In this document: positions 34,058 through 43,000 of the stretch, piece after piece | Numbering within the stretch: the first letter of the stretch is position 1 | Layout: each line of letters starts with the position of its first letter | Origin: Bacilli bacterium | GTDB lineage: Bacteria > Bacillota_I > Bacilli_A > RFN20 > CAG-449 | DNA: 64,000 nucleotides | Assembly (NCBI GenBank): GCA_900755065.1 | Contig: CAAEFC010000006.1 | Location: forward strand, 1-64,000 | Direction: 5' to 3' | Translations under genes and position numbers: made by a program | The notes under the pieces: generated by a model | What the model was told of the DNA's origin: nothing | Seen by the model: the letters and a program-made list of their open reading frames with translations, nothing else | Database searches by the model: none

Positions 34058-35800
34058 CTAATAGAATAAATTGATATCTCCAATTACGACTCTCCCTTTA
34101 TTCCTGCTTCCTTCCGGACTCGTTTTACGTACTTCAAACTTTATTCCTTTTGTTTCAACAGGAAATTGAATGTAATAATTGTCAGGTTGGTCTTTTTTTA
34201 CGGACATAGTATCAATCGAAAAATCCACCATTTCTTTCCAATTATTATCTTCATCTAAATAATACAATTTAAGGTAATCCGTTAAATCGTATATTTTCTC
34301 TGTGCTACTCCATAGTGAGATATCCAAATTCAGTGCTTTTACCGAAATATCGAAATTCATTTCTAAAAATGCCAATCCCGCACCTTCTCGGTTTGCGGAT
34401 AAAACCAAATATTGATCTTCTATATATCCGCATCTTAATCTTCGTGTACTGAATTCAAATCCATTTTCTGTTGTAATATCTGCACGAGCAAGGTAAAAAT
34501 AGTATTGTCCTTGTCCATTTTGGTTTACAAATTTTTGGGAAAAATCAGACGGTCTGATAAGTTGGTTATTATCTTTGACCGTATAATAAATCACTCCGCT
34601 TATTGTTGCGTCCAAAAAATCTGAATCCATATGGCAGATATAATCTTGTCCTTTACCCCAATTTAATCTTGTTGCGAAAATCGTACTTTGTATCGTTTTT
34701 CCATCACGATCCAATCCTTCCCATATTTCGTATTCATACGCATTGACATAATGATTTCCGAAACATCCTGAACCGGCTAATCCGGCATAGATGGTCACCG
34801 GTAGACCTTGTTGTATGGATTCTTTTATGCAATTGATTTTTCTGTTTTTCCCTACTGTCAGCCATCCTTGACTTTTTGCTACTATCTGATCGTTGAGTTG
34901 ATAATTGTCCTTGATTAATTTGTTAAAGGCACGGACATAGTCTCCCGGCATGGTCAATGTACTTTTGTCTCCACCGGATTGCGCGGATATTGAGTTTTCG
35001 GTTATTGCGATATCCGCAGTAGTTGCCGAAGATTTTAGCCCCCATTCGGATGTAGGCGTGGTCTCAAAAATCTCGCGAGCCAATTGGATTCGGTCTTTGG
35101 AATTGGTCGGATTATCTATAATGGAAGTATATCCACAATATCTGGAAAAATAATCCATGATTCCGATCATTGCAATAGGACCACAGCCACCGTAACTGCT
35201 TTCTATACCTGATGCCTTTATTGCCGCTTGCACATCTGAATCAGGGAAATATAGCTTATCTATATCATCATATTTTCCATCTGCGTCATCATCTCCAACC
35301 TCAATAGGGATAAATCCTGATATGTCTTTTGTGGATTTTTTCTCAATGAGACGCCAATTAGAAGATTGATAATATTTTTTCGTAAAATAGTCCACTACAG
35401 AACCAAGTTCTTCTATTCGATCAGAAGTATCCCAATTCCACTCTGCTCTGAGTATTGTATCTTCGGTTACTGTATTGGAATAAAAATTCCATTCGTTTCC
35501 ATTTAATGTATACCAACCGCTGAATGTAGCGTTGTTTCTACTTAGTTTAGAAGAATCCGGTTCTGCCAATCGTGATCCGGAAACTACAATTCGCTGAAAT
35601 GATTCCGAGCCGTCATATTGTCCTCCGTTGCAATCAAATGTGACTACAACTGTATTCTGCTCCGCATTTTGTTTTTTTATAGTTTGTTGATTTATCCATT
35701 CAACAGATTGCGCTTTTATTTCACTTGAAGAATTATTGCTATTTAAAAACAAAAATGGCGTTAATGCAAGTAATAATATACTGCATATTATTTTTTTCAT
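34058..35800 (-). CDS. Secreted C39/papain-like cysteine peptidase with InlB-type repeat
   Basis: 580 residues. Signal peptide (KKIICSILLLALTPFLFL); an InlB/Flg_new beta-repeat (about 50-122, TFDCNGGQYDGSE ... FSGWYTLNG ... ILRAEW); a papain-like core with C206 in GGCGPIAMIGIMDYF, H350 in GNHYVNAYEYEIW and N380 in ATRLNWGKG; and a C-terminal domain (about 450-580) shared with the V8-like protease at 19966. Spacing and motifs fit the peptidase C39-like 2 family. Likely acts outside the cell on host, dietary or competitor protein. Nearest neighbour upstream is a lipoprotein gene 24 bases away, so the two may be one transcript. Confidence 0.75.
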   Translation of the reverse strand: MKKIICSILLLALTPFLFLNSNNSSSEIKAQSVEWINQQTIKKQNAEQNTVVVTFDCNGGQYDGSESFQRIVVSGSRLAEPDSSKLSRNNATFSGWYTLNGNEWNFYSNTVTEDTILRAEWNWDTSDRIEELGSVVDYFTKKYYQSSNWRLIEKKSTKDISGFIPIEVGDDDADGKYDDIDKLYFPDSDVQAAIKASGIESSYGGCGPIAMIGIMDYFSRYCGYTSIIDNPTNSKDRIQLAREIFETTPTSEWGLKSSATTADIAITENSISAQSGGDKSTLTMPGDYVRAFNKLIKDNYQLNDQIVAKSQGWLTVGKNRKINCIKESIQQGLPVTIYAGLAGSGCFGNHYVNAYEYEIWEGLDRDGKTIQSTIFATRLNWGKGQDYICHMDSDFLDATISGVIYYTVKDNNQLIRPSDFSQKFVNQNGQGQYYFYLARADITTENGFEFSTRRLRCGYIEDQYLVLSANREGAGLAFLEMNFDISVKALNLDISLWSSTEKIYDLTDYLKLYYLDEDNNWKEMVDFSIDTMSVKKDQPDNYYIQFPVETKGIKFEVRKTSPEGSRNKGRVVIGDINLFY

Positions 35801-35824
35801 TATTTCTTCTCCTTTTCATTATAA

Positions 35825-36304
35825 TTATTCTATCTGAAATTGTAACATTTTCCAACCGTCGCTTTCCGTCGTGTACTCAATATTCGTATAAGAACCATGA
35901 TTTTTAAAAGTAATTATCTCCCGTTTCTCTTCTTCACCTAACACATATTTCATTATACCTTGATAATAATAACTCGGCGTTCCGGCTTTTCTTTTCATAT
36001 TGCTTGTTTCTACTTGAACATAGTCTCCCTGATCCTCATCATAAAAGAAGACTTCAAAACGATACCAGATTTTATTTTCTTTTTTCTTGCTGTCGTTTTT
36101 GATGACATTGATTCCATTTGCGTCTTCATATTCTTCTTGACTGATTGCCGTGATGCTGTATTTTGCTTTCTCTTGTGAAGATTCGGTTACAATGCTCTCG
36201 AATGTACCTTCCACAAAAAGTATATCCGTCGAAACACAACCGGAAATAGTACTGAATGTAAAGAGAATCAGAGTCAAGATAGATAAGATTTTTCCTTTTT
36301 TCAT
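35825..36304 (-). CDS. Lipoprotein of unknown function
   Basis: 159 residues; signal KKGKILSILTLILFTFSTISGC with lipobox ISGC. The mature part is beta-rich and charged (ENKIWYRFEVFFYDEDQGDY), with no recognised domain. It is the gene immediately upstream of the cysteine peptidase, mirroring the protease-lipoprotein pairing at 19966-23889 but in the opposite order. The 187 bases upstream are AT-rich and contain no gene. Confidence 0.65.
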   Translation of the reverse strand: MKKGKILSILTLILFTFSTISGCVSTDILFVEGTFESIVTESSQEKAKYSITAISQEEYEDANGINVIKNDSKKKENKIWYRFEVFFYDEDQGDYVQVETSNMKRKAGTPSYYYQGIMKYVLGEEEKREIITFKNHGSYTNIEYTTESDGWKMLQFQIE

Positions 36305-36491
36305 ATTGATCTCCTATTAGAAATTGTATGCAAATCGAAATAATCGCCTGATTATCTCGATTTACATTTAAATCAACTTAATCACCTTCAATACGATATA
36401 TATTTTTTCTTTCATTTTTCCCAATTCCCCCTTTATTTGGTTATTTTAATCGTTTTATTATTTTTTAAATCATCTATCTCGGAAATAATTT

Positions 36492-39431
36492 TTAATTCAC
36501 GACTTGGATACGAATATAGACTTGGTAGTTTGGATTGTATTTGTAAGTTCCTTTGACGGTTACCGTTCCGGCTTGTGTTCCTTTAATCGTTCCGTAACTG
36601 CTGACGGTTACCATTCCCGTATCTCCTTCTTCTTGTACAACCGTCCATGTAAAGTCTTGGATACTGCTGTTTGGACTGTCCGTACCTAAACAGATGAGTC
36701 TGGTATGGATCGTTACTTCCGGATGATTGTCCACAGGTATCGGATTGCCTTTGCTACTTGTTACTTCGCTTCCGGTCAGTGTTCCGTCGATGCGTACGTC
36801 CATTCCGTATTGCAAGTGAATCGGTTCTGTTTGTTCGGTGTATGGAATGACGGTGATTTCCAATTCCGCCACTTGGGACGGATCGTCTTTATAGACTGCT
36901 TGTATGGTTGTGGTTCCTACTCCGACTGCGGTGATCGTTCCGTATGCACTGATCTTGGCTATGTTTGGGTTTAAGCTATACCAATTGTATTTGAGTCTGG
37001 ATGTGCTATCGGGTGCGTTTTCTCCTAAGTATACGTTTCTGGTGAATCCTTGTGTGAGGGTTGTTCCTCCGAGTTCTCCGTTGTTGAGTTTGACTTCACT
37101 TCCACAATCGGTTGTACTGATGTCGGTTCGGATCGTGAAGATTTGAGTGATTTCTTTTCCGATATCGATTTCGATGGTTTCGTTTTCTGTTCCGTTGATA
37201 TATGCGATGATATAGTTCGTAGGGGTTGTAATGGTATCGGTGTAGTAGAGATGTCGGTTGGTTTTGTTGAGGGCTTGGCTGGTGAGTAAGGTATATTCTC
37301 CTTCTGCGTTTTGTTTGAATAAGGTCATATACGTGTCTGTTGTTTGGGTTCCTTTGTAATAGAAATGGAATTGGTACGTTCCCTCTCGTTCAATGGTCAG
37401 TTTTTTTCCATTGTCGCCGTTGATGGTTGTGAGGGGGTCTGTGTACAGATCGTAATTGGTCATCGTGCTGGATGTAAAATCTTCTTGAGCAGTGATGAAG
37501 AGTTTCAGGGATTGGATTCCTTCTTGTTCCATATTGATATGGAGATTGTAGCTTTTTCCTTTTTCTGCGTAAAACAGCAGGTTGTGATTGGCATTGCTTG
37601 TGGTTGCTTGGAGGGGATCGTCAGGAAAACGGGAAACGGTATTTCCGTCGATGTCTGTAATTGTGATTGCGTTATCGGGATAATCGATAGCTTGTGCGGA
37701 GGTCGCGACAAGTTGAAATTGATAGAACTTGCTTTGGTTGGTATAGATTCGGAAGACGTTATGGTTATCGTGCAGGTGTGGTAGGACATCTACTTCTGAT
37801 AGTCCGGTTATATCCGGTATCGGTGTTGCATTTCGTGGCTGAATAGTGGTGTGTATGGTTCCGCTGTGAGTTGTGTCGTAATAGGATACTTTGAGGTAGT
37901 ATTTGCCTTTGGATAAATCTCTTATGGTGTATCCTCTGTAATCGTCTGTACTAAAATAGTATCCCTCTATTTCTTCTATCAAGGTTCCATCTTCTTTGTA
38001 TAAAAATATATGCAAGGTTTTGTCTGATGACAAGGTAATGTCGTAACGGCTGTCGCATTCTGTTTCAAATGGATAGAGAATGTGTCCGTTTTCCTTTATT
38101 TCTATATTGGATTCGTAGTCGGTACGGCAATTGATTTCCACGTTATGCCCTGTGTATTGATTGCATTTTACACAATAGGTAAATTCCGCTTCGCTTTCTG
38201 TATCTTTGTATACATACGCTTGGCTGCAATTGTTATTATTCTGTTTGAAATTGATTGCCAAGCCACAAATGGAGCCGCTTGTATACAGCATTTGTTCCGC
38301 ATAATTATTACCATAAGAATTTTTGTATCCTAAATGCGTTTTGAAGAATGTATCACCATTTTTCATTATGTCATAACCATATACAACTACCGCATGACCG
38401 ATTTGTTTTCTTATATTAATGACATTATATGTGTTCATCTTCTGATCGGTTAACCAATCAAATACACATAAGAGAACCGGTATGTTTTGGTCTATATATG
38501 TTTTTACTTCCGAAATATTATTCACTATACTTACTTCTACATCTAAAGAAGTTAGGGGTGTATAGCGATTCAAATAATATTCTAAAACGTCAATTATTTC
38601 ATATAAGTTTATACTTTCTTTAATTTCGTTAAGTGCCTCTTCCCCAACCTTATTGATTAAAAACTGATGAAACTCCTCTGTATATCCCGGAGATTGGGTA
38701 CATTTTGTCAAATCACTGCTTCCGATATATTCATCTTCCATGAATTTCTTTGTTAAACCGTTTAATGAATAAGTATCCGGTACAATATCATTATTATAAA
38801 AAATGTCATAATAACTAAGTAATGAGCCTAATGCAACGTATGCACAAGACCCATTTATATTTTTTCCTATATTTTGATGTAAGTTTTTAAAGTAATATTC
38901 TTTTTCTATTCGCTTTGATGATGCCACTTTTTTGCTTTCGTATGCATAACTATGAGTTTTAAGATCTCTATTGAATCGACTAAAATTATAGTTTATATAG
39001 ATATAAGTCGGAGTTAATGTGTTTTCTTCTACAATACACAACCCCCATTCCGCATAATAAATTTCAGAATAGATATACCATACGAGATCACTTGTATACA
39101 CAAGGATTATATCGTCTGTATATATACCGTATGGGGAAAATTCTCCGATACTATATTCAAAAATTTCCGTACCATTTTGTAAAATCCATCCATACTGAGC
39201 CTGTGTGAATGTTTGGTCTCCAATTTGATAGAATGTCACCTCTTGTAAATTTAAAATTTTGGGTTGTGATATGCGATTATAATCGTAATACAATACATTT
39301 TGTGAACGTTCTACACAATATCCCATTGCAAGATCGGCATTCAATGCATAGGTAGTGATTCCGTTTGTGTTACAAACCCAACTGAAAATCAATACAAATA
39401 GTAAGGCTAAAATTCGTTTAATTTGTTTCAT
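36492..39431 (-). CDS. Large secreted cysteine peptidase-like protein with Big_2 domains
   Basis: 979 residues, start preceded by a seven-G ribosome site (39440-39446). Signal peptide (KQIKRILALLFVLIFSWVC); an N-terminal domain (30-180); a papain/C39-like core with C196 in NINGSCAYVALGSLLSYYD and H346 in IGHAVVVYGYD; an adhesion-like middle region (about 440-780); and two C-terminal Ig-like Big_2 modules (about 795-860 with ISAYGTITAVGVGTTTIQAV, and about 890-979 with VSSYGTIKGTQAGTVTVKG). No LPxTG or membrane anchor, so it is released or held non-covalently. Confidence 0.72.
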   Translation of the reverse strand: MKQIKRILALLFVLIFSWVCNTNGITTYALNADLAMGYCVERSQNVLYYDYNRISQPKILNLQEVTFYQIGDQTFTQAQYGWILQNGTEIFEYSIGEFSPYGIYTDDIILVYTSDLVWYIYSEIYYAEWGLCIVEENTLTPTYIYINYNFSRFNRDLKTHSYAYESKKVASSKRIEKEYYFKNLHQNIGKNINGSCAYVALGSLLSYYDIFYNNDIVPDTYSLNGLTKKFMEDEYIGSSDLTKCTQSPGYTEEFHQFLINKVGEEALNEIKESINLYEIIDVLEYYLNRYTPLTSLDVEVSIVNNISEVKTYIDQNIPVLLCVFDWLTDQKMNTYNVINIRKQIGHAVVVYGYDIMKNGDTFFKTHLGYKNSYGNNYAEQMLYTSGSICGLAINFKQNNNNCSQAYVYKDTESEAEFTYCVKCNQYTGHNVEINCRTDYESNIEIKENGHILYPFETECDSRYDITLSSDKTLHIFLYKEDGTLIEEIEGYYFSTDDYRGYTIRDLSKGKYYLKVSYYDTTHSGTIHTTIQPRNATPIPDITGLSEVDVLPHLHDNHNVFRIYTNQSKFYQFQLVATSAQAIDYPDNAITITDIDGNTVSRFPDDPLQATTSNANHNLLFYAEKGKSYNLHINMEQEGIQSLKLFITAQEDFTSSTMTNYDLYTDPLTTINGDNGKKLTIEREGTYQFHFYYKGTQTTDTYMTLFKQNAEGEYTLLTSQALNKTNRHLYYTDTITTPTNYIIAYINGTENETIEIDIGKEITQIFTIRTDISTTDCGSEVKLNNGELGGTTLTQGFTRNVYLGENAPDSTSRLKYNWYSLNPNIAKISAYGTITAVGVGTTTIQAVYKDDPSQVAELEITVIPYTEQTEPIHLQYGMDVRIDGTLTGSEVTSSKGNPIPVDNHPEVTIHTRLICLGTDSPNSSIQDFTWTVVQEEGDTGMVTVSSYGTIKGTQAGTVTVKGTYKYNPNYQVYIRIQVVN

Positions 39432-39461
39432 CTTGTTGTCCCCCCCTGATGTGATATGAAT

Positions 39462-40175
39462 TCAGATTACTCCATTTATTTTTAATTCTTGTCTTAATTT
39501 TTCAAAAAGAACATATTGATAATCCAACGGAAATTGTTTTATCTTATTTTGTATTTCTATGTTATCGGTGAAATAAGTGTTCAAAAAAGTATTCACAAGA
39601 TGTTCTTTCATTTCGTCACTACAGTATACAAGCGGATCTAAACTTAATGAAGGTATAGGGTTCCTCATTATTACTACCGGCATTAAATACCAATTTTGAA
39701 TTGTTTCAACTGAATAACAATTCAAGACGTTCAACCAATCTTCTACATATTCACCTGATTTTAATTCTTCAAAAAGAACATATTGATAATTTAATGGCAA
39801 CTGTTTTATCTTATTTTGCATTTCTATGTTATCAGAAAAATAGGTGTTCAAAAAAGTATTCACAAGATGTTCTTTCATTTCGTCACTACAGTATACAAGT
39901 GGATCTAAACTTTTTGTTTCTAATGGATTTTTCCGTATTATTACTTCCATTAAATACCATTTTTGAATCGTTTCAACTGAATAACTATTCAAAATGTTTA
40001 ACCAACTTTCTGTATAATATTCATCCGTTTCATTTACTTCAACTTCCTCATTGTTTAGTTCTACCGCTTTTTCTTCTATAGTCGGTACGTCTTCTGTTTT
40101 CGCAACACTAACCTTATTCCCCACTAAGGTAAATGACATCAGACAAATTGTAAGTATACTTAATATTTTTTTCAC
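39462..40175 (-). CDS. Secreted protein of two tandem 89-residue repeats
   Basis: 237 residues: signal peptide (KKILSILTICLMSFTLVGN), short acidic linker, then two copies of one module (WLNILNSYSVETIQKWYLM ... WLNVLNCYSVETIQNWYLM), each with the invariant segment LDPLVYCSDEMKEHLVNTFL. The module is helical, with one Cys, and no family was recognised. The duplication is visible at DNA level with a 267-base period. It is followed 30 bases later by the large peptidase gene, so the two may be cotranscribed from the promoter at 40369-40397. Confidence 0.68.
   Translation of the reverse strand: MKKILSILTICLMSFTLVGNKVSVAKTEDVPTIEEKAVELNNEEVEVNETDEYYTESWLNILNSYSVETIQKWYLMEVIIRKNPLETKSLDPLVYCSDEMKEHLVNTFLNTYFSDNIEMQNKIKQLPLNYQYVLFEELKSGEYVEDWLNVLNCYSVETIQNWYLMPVVIMRNPIPSLSLDPLVYCSDEMKEHLVNTFLNTYFTDNIEIQNKIKQFPLDYQYVLFEKLRQELKINGVI
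39501..39912. repeat. Tandem duplication, 267-base period
   Basis: The segment from TTCAAAAAGAACATATTGAT at 39501 recurs at 39768 with few differences for about 145 bases. It encodes the repeated module of the 237-residue secreted protein. Confidence 0.8.
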
Positions 40176-40368
40176 TTCACACCTCTTCTATTGATAGTTT
40201 TTTCAATCCATAGCACTCTTTTTCTTGTTCCCCTCATATCTCAATCCTCCTTTTGATTCTCAATTGGTGTTGTTATTGTTTTGTCTTAAAGGAATGATTC
40301 CTATTGGATATTGTTTTATGTTTTGGGTTTTTGTCCTTGAAAAAGGGATACTCTATTTCTCTGATTTT

Positions 40369-40397
40369 ATTATATCATTTATTGGTATTTTTGGCAA
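40369..40397 (-). promoter_or_regulatory. Promoter of the repeat-protein / peptidase genes
   Basis: Minus strand TTGCCA (40392-40397), 17-base spacer, TATAAT (40369-40374). The transcript would have an untranslated leader of about 185 bases (40176-40362), unusually long and without an identified riboswitch. Confidence 0.6.
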
Positions 40398-40402
40398 TTT
40401 AT

Positions 40403-40700
40403 TTAATCCATATTTTCTTCGATTTGTACTCCACCTTTTAAATTGATGATGATTTTGCCTTCTTTCTTCGCCCGTATGTATTGTGTCATTCTTCGGATAT
40501 TTGTATCGCTGAATTCTGTAAAATCCATAGTATCTGATGTTAATAGTTCTTTGATTTTTTCCACTTCGGCATTTACTTTTTCGTTTGCGGCAACCCTTGA
40601 TTGAATCAGGCTGAGGCGGTTTCGCAATGCGACCATCTGCTCACTGATGGATTTGATTTCTTGTTCAAGGCGGTGGATATCACCGGTTGTATTGCTTGCA
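40403..40700 (-). pseudogene. C-terminal fragment of a serine recombinase
   Basis: The minus-strand frame ending at 40403 encodes a coiled coil (IHRLEQEIKSISEQMVALRN) and the tail MDFTEFSDTNIRRMTQYIRA then KIIINLKGGVQIEE. This matches the last part of large serine recombinases, whose C-termini run from a coiled coil to a D-F-x-E-F and K-I-x-x-x-x-K-x-G pattern. The catalytic domain is missing and the reading runs into unrelated sequence near 40700. A relic of a third recombinase in this region. Confidence 0.55.
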
Positions 40701-41441
40701 AGCGAAACGGAGTCCTCGCCACCGACGTGATCGGAGACATTATCGAAACGCTGAAAGGAAGAGAAAAATCCGAAACCAAACAACCCCAATCTGTGGCAGA
40801 AAACGCAAAAAATGAGGCAGGATAAGAAAATTGCCACACGTGTCCATTTTGATGAAAAGCAAGTGGGAAACCCACTTCTTTGAAAAAAGAAAGGAGGATG
40901 CCGATGGAACAAAAAACGGATCGCTGGTGCACTCGATTAAGGACTCCCTCAACTCTTCAACCGCTGTGTTCCGGAAGAACCAAAAGAAGAAAGCCTTGAA
41001 GAAAATCAAGACAAGCAAGACATCGTATTCGAACTGTAGACCCGCTGTAAAAGAAAAAACTTGCAGAGGGGTTTCTTATGAAGCGCAAACGTTCAACCCG
41101 TAGTTTTCCAATTAAACATAAGCTAAAAGAAAATCTTTTTCAAAAAATTTTCCTGAAACGTTCAACTTTGAGGGTGTAACTTTCCAATTATAGTGAGGAG
41201 GTATTTTGTATGAATCACATCAGAGATGAAACAAACGAGCATTCAGGAAAAGAAAAAAGCGGTTAAAAACACAAAGCAACTATGCAAGCAAAAGCAAAAT
41301 TTTGCTCTTCATTCGTCCACGCAAAGGACGAACACAACAAAAAAGACTTGTCCCTCTCTGAATTACATCAGCCCAATTACTTGACAATGCCGTATTTATA
41401 CGATATACTATGAATACATAAAGTTAGGAGGAGGTTAAGCA
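40701..41441. other. Mosaic of mobile-element fragments
   Basis: Plus-strand protein-like pieces without intact starts: GVLATDVIGDIIETLKGREK (ending about 40825) and a frame ending VPEEPKEESLEEN, DKQDIVFEL near 41039. A 33-codon basic frame starts at 41078 and a 17-codon one at 41211. Repeated AAACGTTCAAC ... TTTCCAATTA blocks occur near 41088 and 41157, the second merging into TATAGTGAGGAGG, which resembles the repeat units at 48774-49524. TTCGTCC-ACGCAAA-GGACGAA (about 41321-41341) forms a hairpin. No complete gene is supported. Confidence 0.45.
41381..41409 (+). promoter_or_regulatory. Strong promoter with internal dyad
   Basis: TTGACA (41381-41386), 17-base spacer, TATACT (41404-41409). 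The spacer contains CGTAT-TT-ATACG (41391-41402), a likely operator, perhaps for the ribbon-helix-helix protein encoded 33 bases downstream. Confidence 0.65.
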
Positions 41442-41711
41442 ATGGGAACACCGAAATCGATCATCAATAAGAGATACGAGGACAGGCACAGAGAAGAAAG
41501 GAAAGCCAAGAGCATGGTTTGGGGAACGAGCGTACCGAGAAAGTACGCGGAGGAAATCAATGAGTTCTTGAAAAAGTACGGCTATACGAAAGTACAACTC
41601 ATCGAAGCGGGATATAAAGCGTTGACAGACGAAGCCGCCGAAAACGATTTGTCCCTCGCCAAGACGATAGACGGATATGATGATTTTTTCTATACGGAAA
41701 CCAAGAAATAA
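41442..41711 (+). CDS. Ribbon-helix-helix-like protein of the outer element
   Basis: 89 residues. A basic N-terminus (RYEDRHREERKAKS) precedes a possible beta strand (MVWGTSVP) and two helices (RKYAEEINEFLKKYGY, TKVQLIEAGYKALTDE), the layout of Arc/MetJ-type DNA-binding proteins, often used by mobile elements to control their own transfer or copy number. ATG follows AGGAGGAGGTTAAGCA. The spacer of its promoter holds a dyad that could be its own operator. No toxin partner is adjacent. Confidence 0.55.
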   Translation: MGTPKSIINKRYEDRHREERKAKSMVWGTSVPRKYAEEINEFLKKYGYTKVQLIEAGYKALTDEAAENDLSLAKTIDGYDDFFYTETKK

Positions 41712-41768
41712 CTTTTACTCTTCTCTGTAAACGGAAGCGAGTATGATATTGGATATATCAAATCTTAG

Positions 41769-42040
41769 AAAGGGAAAGTTCTCGGCTTTCAAAACGGAGA
41801 AACGATTACAACACAAACAAGCAGTTATGTCATTTACGAAGAACAACAGGACGGTTCCTTAAAAAGGAAACGAACCAAGAAAATCGGCAACACGGTATAT
41901 ACGGTGATTGCCAGAGAAAGGCTGAACGCAAGAGAAACGGCGTTCGACACGGCAAAACGATTGATTGAGAACGGCGCAGACAGCGCCTTATCAATAAACG
42001 ACTCACTTGAAGGCTGTCATTCGGGAGGTAATAAAGAATG
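41769..42040 (+). pseudogene. TnpW-like small protein, start lost
   Basis: An open frame from 41769 with no ATG, GTG or TTG near its start ends in TGA at 42038-42040, overlapping the recombinase ATG exactly as the intact TnpW-like gene at 49879 overlaps its recombinase. It includes RTKKIGNTVYTVIARERLNA and a segment like TAKRLIENG, parallel to RRIGSTTYKLKVHFSENA and EKILRMVKNE of the intact copy. Hence a decayed homologue in the outer element. Confidence 0.5.
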
Positions 42041-42163
42041 AATTTTCAGCCGACAAATAAAAACAAAAGAAACAGAAACTTATCGGAACAGGCAACCGCC
42101 CTCTACTGCCGTCTTTCATGCGACGACGATTCGGAGGGTGATTCCAACAGTATCAAAAACCAA
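42038..42163 (+). pseudogene. Large serine recombinase of outer element, N-terminal part
   Basis: 42 codons read ATALYCRLSCDDDSEGDSNS then IKNQ, the start of a large serine recombinase catalytic domain (the nucleophile lies in YCRLS). The frame then runs into foreign sequence and stops after 64 codons. The missing continuation begins with codons for QKLLLGKYAEEQRFRNPRYY at 54448. ATG overlaps the upstream TGA as ATGA. Confidence 0.8.
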
Positions 42164-42305
42164 GTGGTAATATGTAAAGGGTGGTTTCTACCATCTAATA
42201 CATATGACTGCAGCTCATTTGTGGTGAATTGAAAAGCAGTTATAGGAAAGGAGCAGAAAAAGTCTTATAACCGCAACAAATTCAACACAGAAAGGAGCTG
42301 TTTTT

Positions 42306-42677
42306 ATGAAATCATTATTTGAGAAAATGGGCGGTACATACCGTCAAGAGGGAGAGTATCTTATCCCCAACCTTACTTTGCCGAATGGCAGCGACTATGA
42401 AATCGGCAAATATGGGCGTATGCGCCTCGCTTATCTGAAAGAATACCGAAAAATCCTCTACACCAATTACATTACAGAAGGCACTTTATCAAAGCACCTA
42501 TCCGAGATCGACCAAGCCTGCAACGAGCGTATGGAAAATCTCGTTCCCGCTATGGCAAAACAAGAAGGCGCGACCGAAGCACTCAAAGCGGAAGACCAAA
42601 TGGAGTGGGTGTGCCTTATGAATAGCATTCGCAACCGCGCGGAAGAAATCATTTTGCGGGAGGTGGTATTCGTATGA
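42306..42677 (+). CDS. TnpV-like transposon-encoded protein
   Basis: 123 residues containing IGKYGRMRLAYLKEYR, and a C-terminal half with EDQMEWVCLMNSIRNRAEEI, the hallmarks of the TnpV family carried by Tn4451-like and related elements. Function unknown; perhaps regulation of excision or transfer. ATG preceded by AGAAAGGAGCTG. Overlaps the next gene by four bases. Confidence 0.8.
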   Translation: MKSLFEKMGGTYRQEGEYLIPNLTLPNGSDYEIGKYGRMRLAYLKEYRKILYTNYITEGTLSKHLSEIDQACNERMENLVPAMAKQEGATEALKAEDQMEWVCLMNSIRNRAEEIILREVVFV

Positions 42678-42955
42678 GGTCTGTTATCAACGAGCTATGG
42701 CACGGAAACATCGTTCCGCAAGAGGATAGCCGCACCAATTCCAAAGAAATGAAAGAACTTCTCGGCTATATGTCGCGTCATCACGAGGACTTGGAGAAAA
42801 GTTTCTCTGATGAGCAGAAAGAAGTATTTGAGAAATTCCACGATTGTTGGAGTGAGTATATGAGCTTGGCGGAGGTAGCTATCTTTGCGTATGCTTTCAA
42901 GCTTGGTGCAAAAATTACATTTGAAATACTTAATACAGATTTATATAACACTTAA
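42674..42955 (+). CDS. DUF6809-like small protein
   Basis: 93 residues, starting inside the tnpV stop. Contains LWHGNIVPQEDSRTNSKEMK and ends in a helical segment with AEVAIFAYAFKLGAKI, as in short helical proteins seen on Bacillota mobile elements (DUF6809). Role unknown. A bidirectional terminator separates it from the convergent cargo operon. Confidence 0.6.
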   Translation: MRSVINELWHGNIVPQEDSRTNSKEMKELLGYMSRHHEDLEKSFSDEQKEVFEKFHDCWSEYMSLAEVAIFAYAFKLGAKITFEILNTDLYNT

Positions 42956-42961
42956 TTAAGA

Positions 42962-43000
42962 AAGCCAAGCGGACAGTAGTTTCTACCATCCGCTTGGCTT
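42962..43000. terminator. Bidirectional terminator between convergent genes
   Basis: AAGCCAAGCGGA (42962-42973) pairs with TCCGCTTGGCTT (42989-43000), a 12-pair stem with A before and T after, suitable for both the rightward tnpV unit and the leftward cargo operon, whose last stop codon lies in its edge. Confidence 0.85.

Noticed and set aside
42181..42990. 12-base match GTTTCTACCATC near 42183 and 42979
   Set aside because: Only one exact pair, the second inside a terminator loop; could be chance, no further symmetry.
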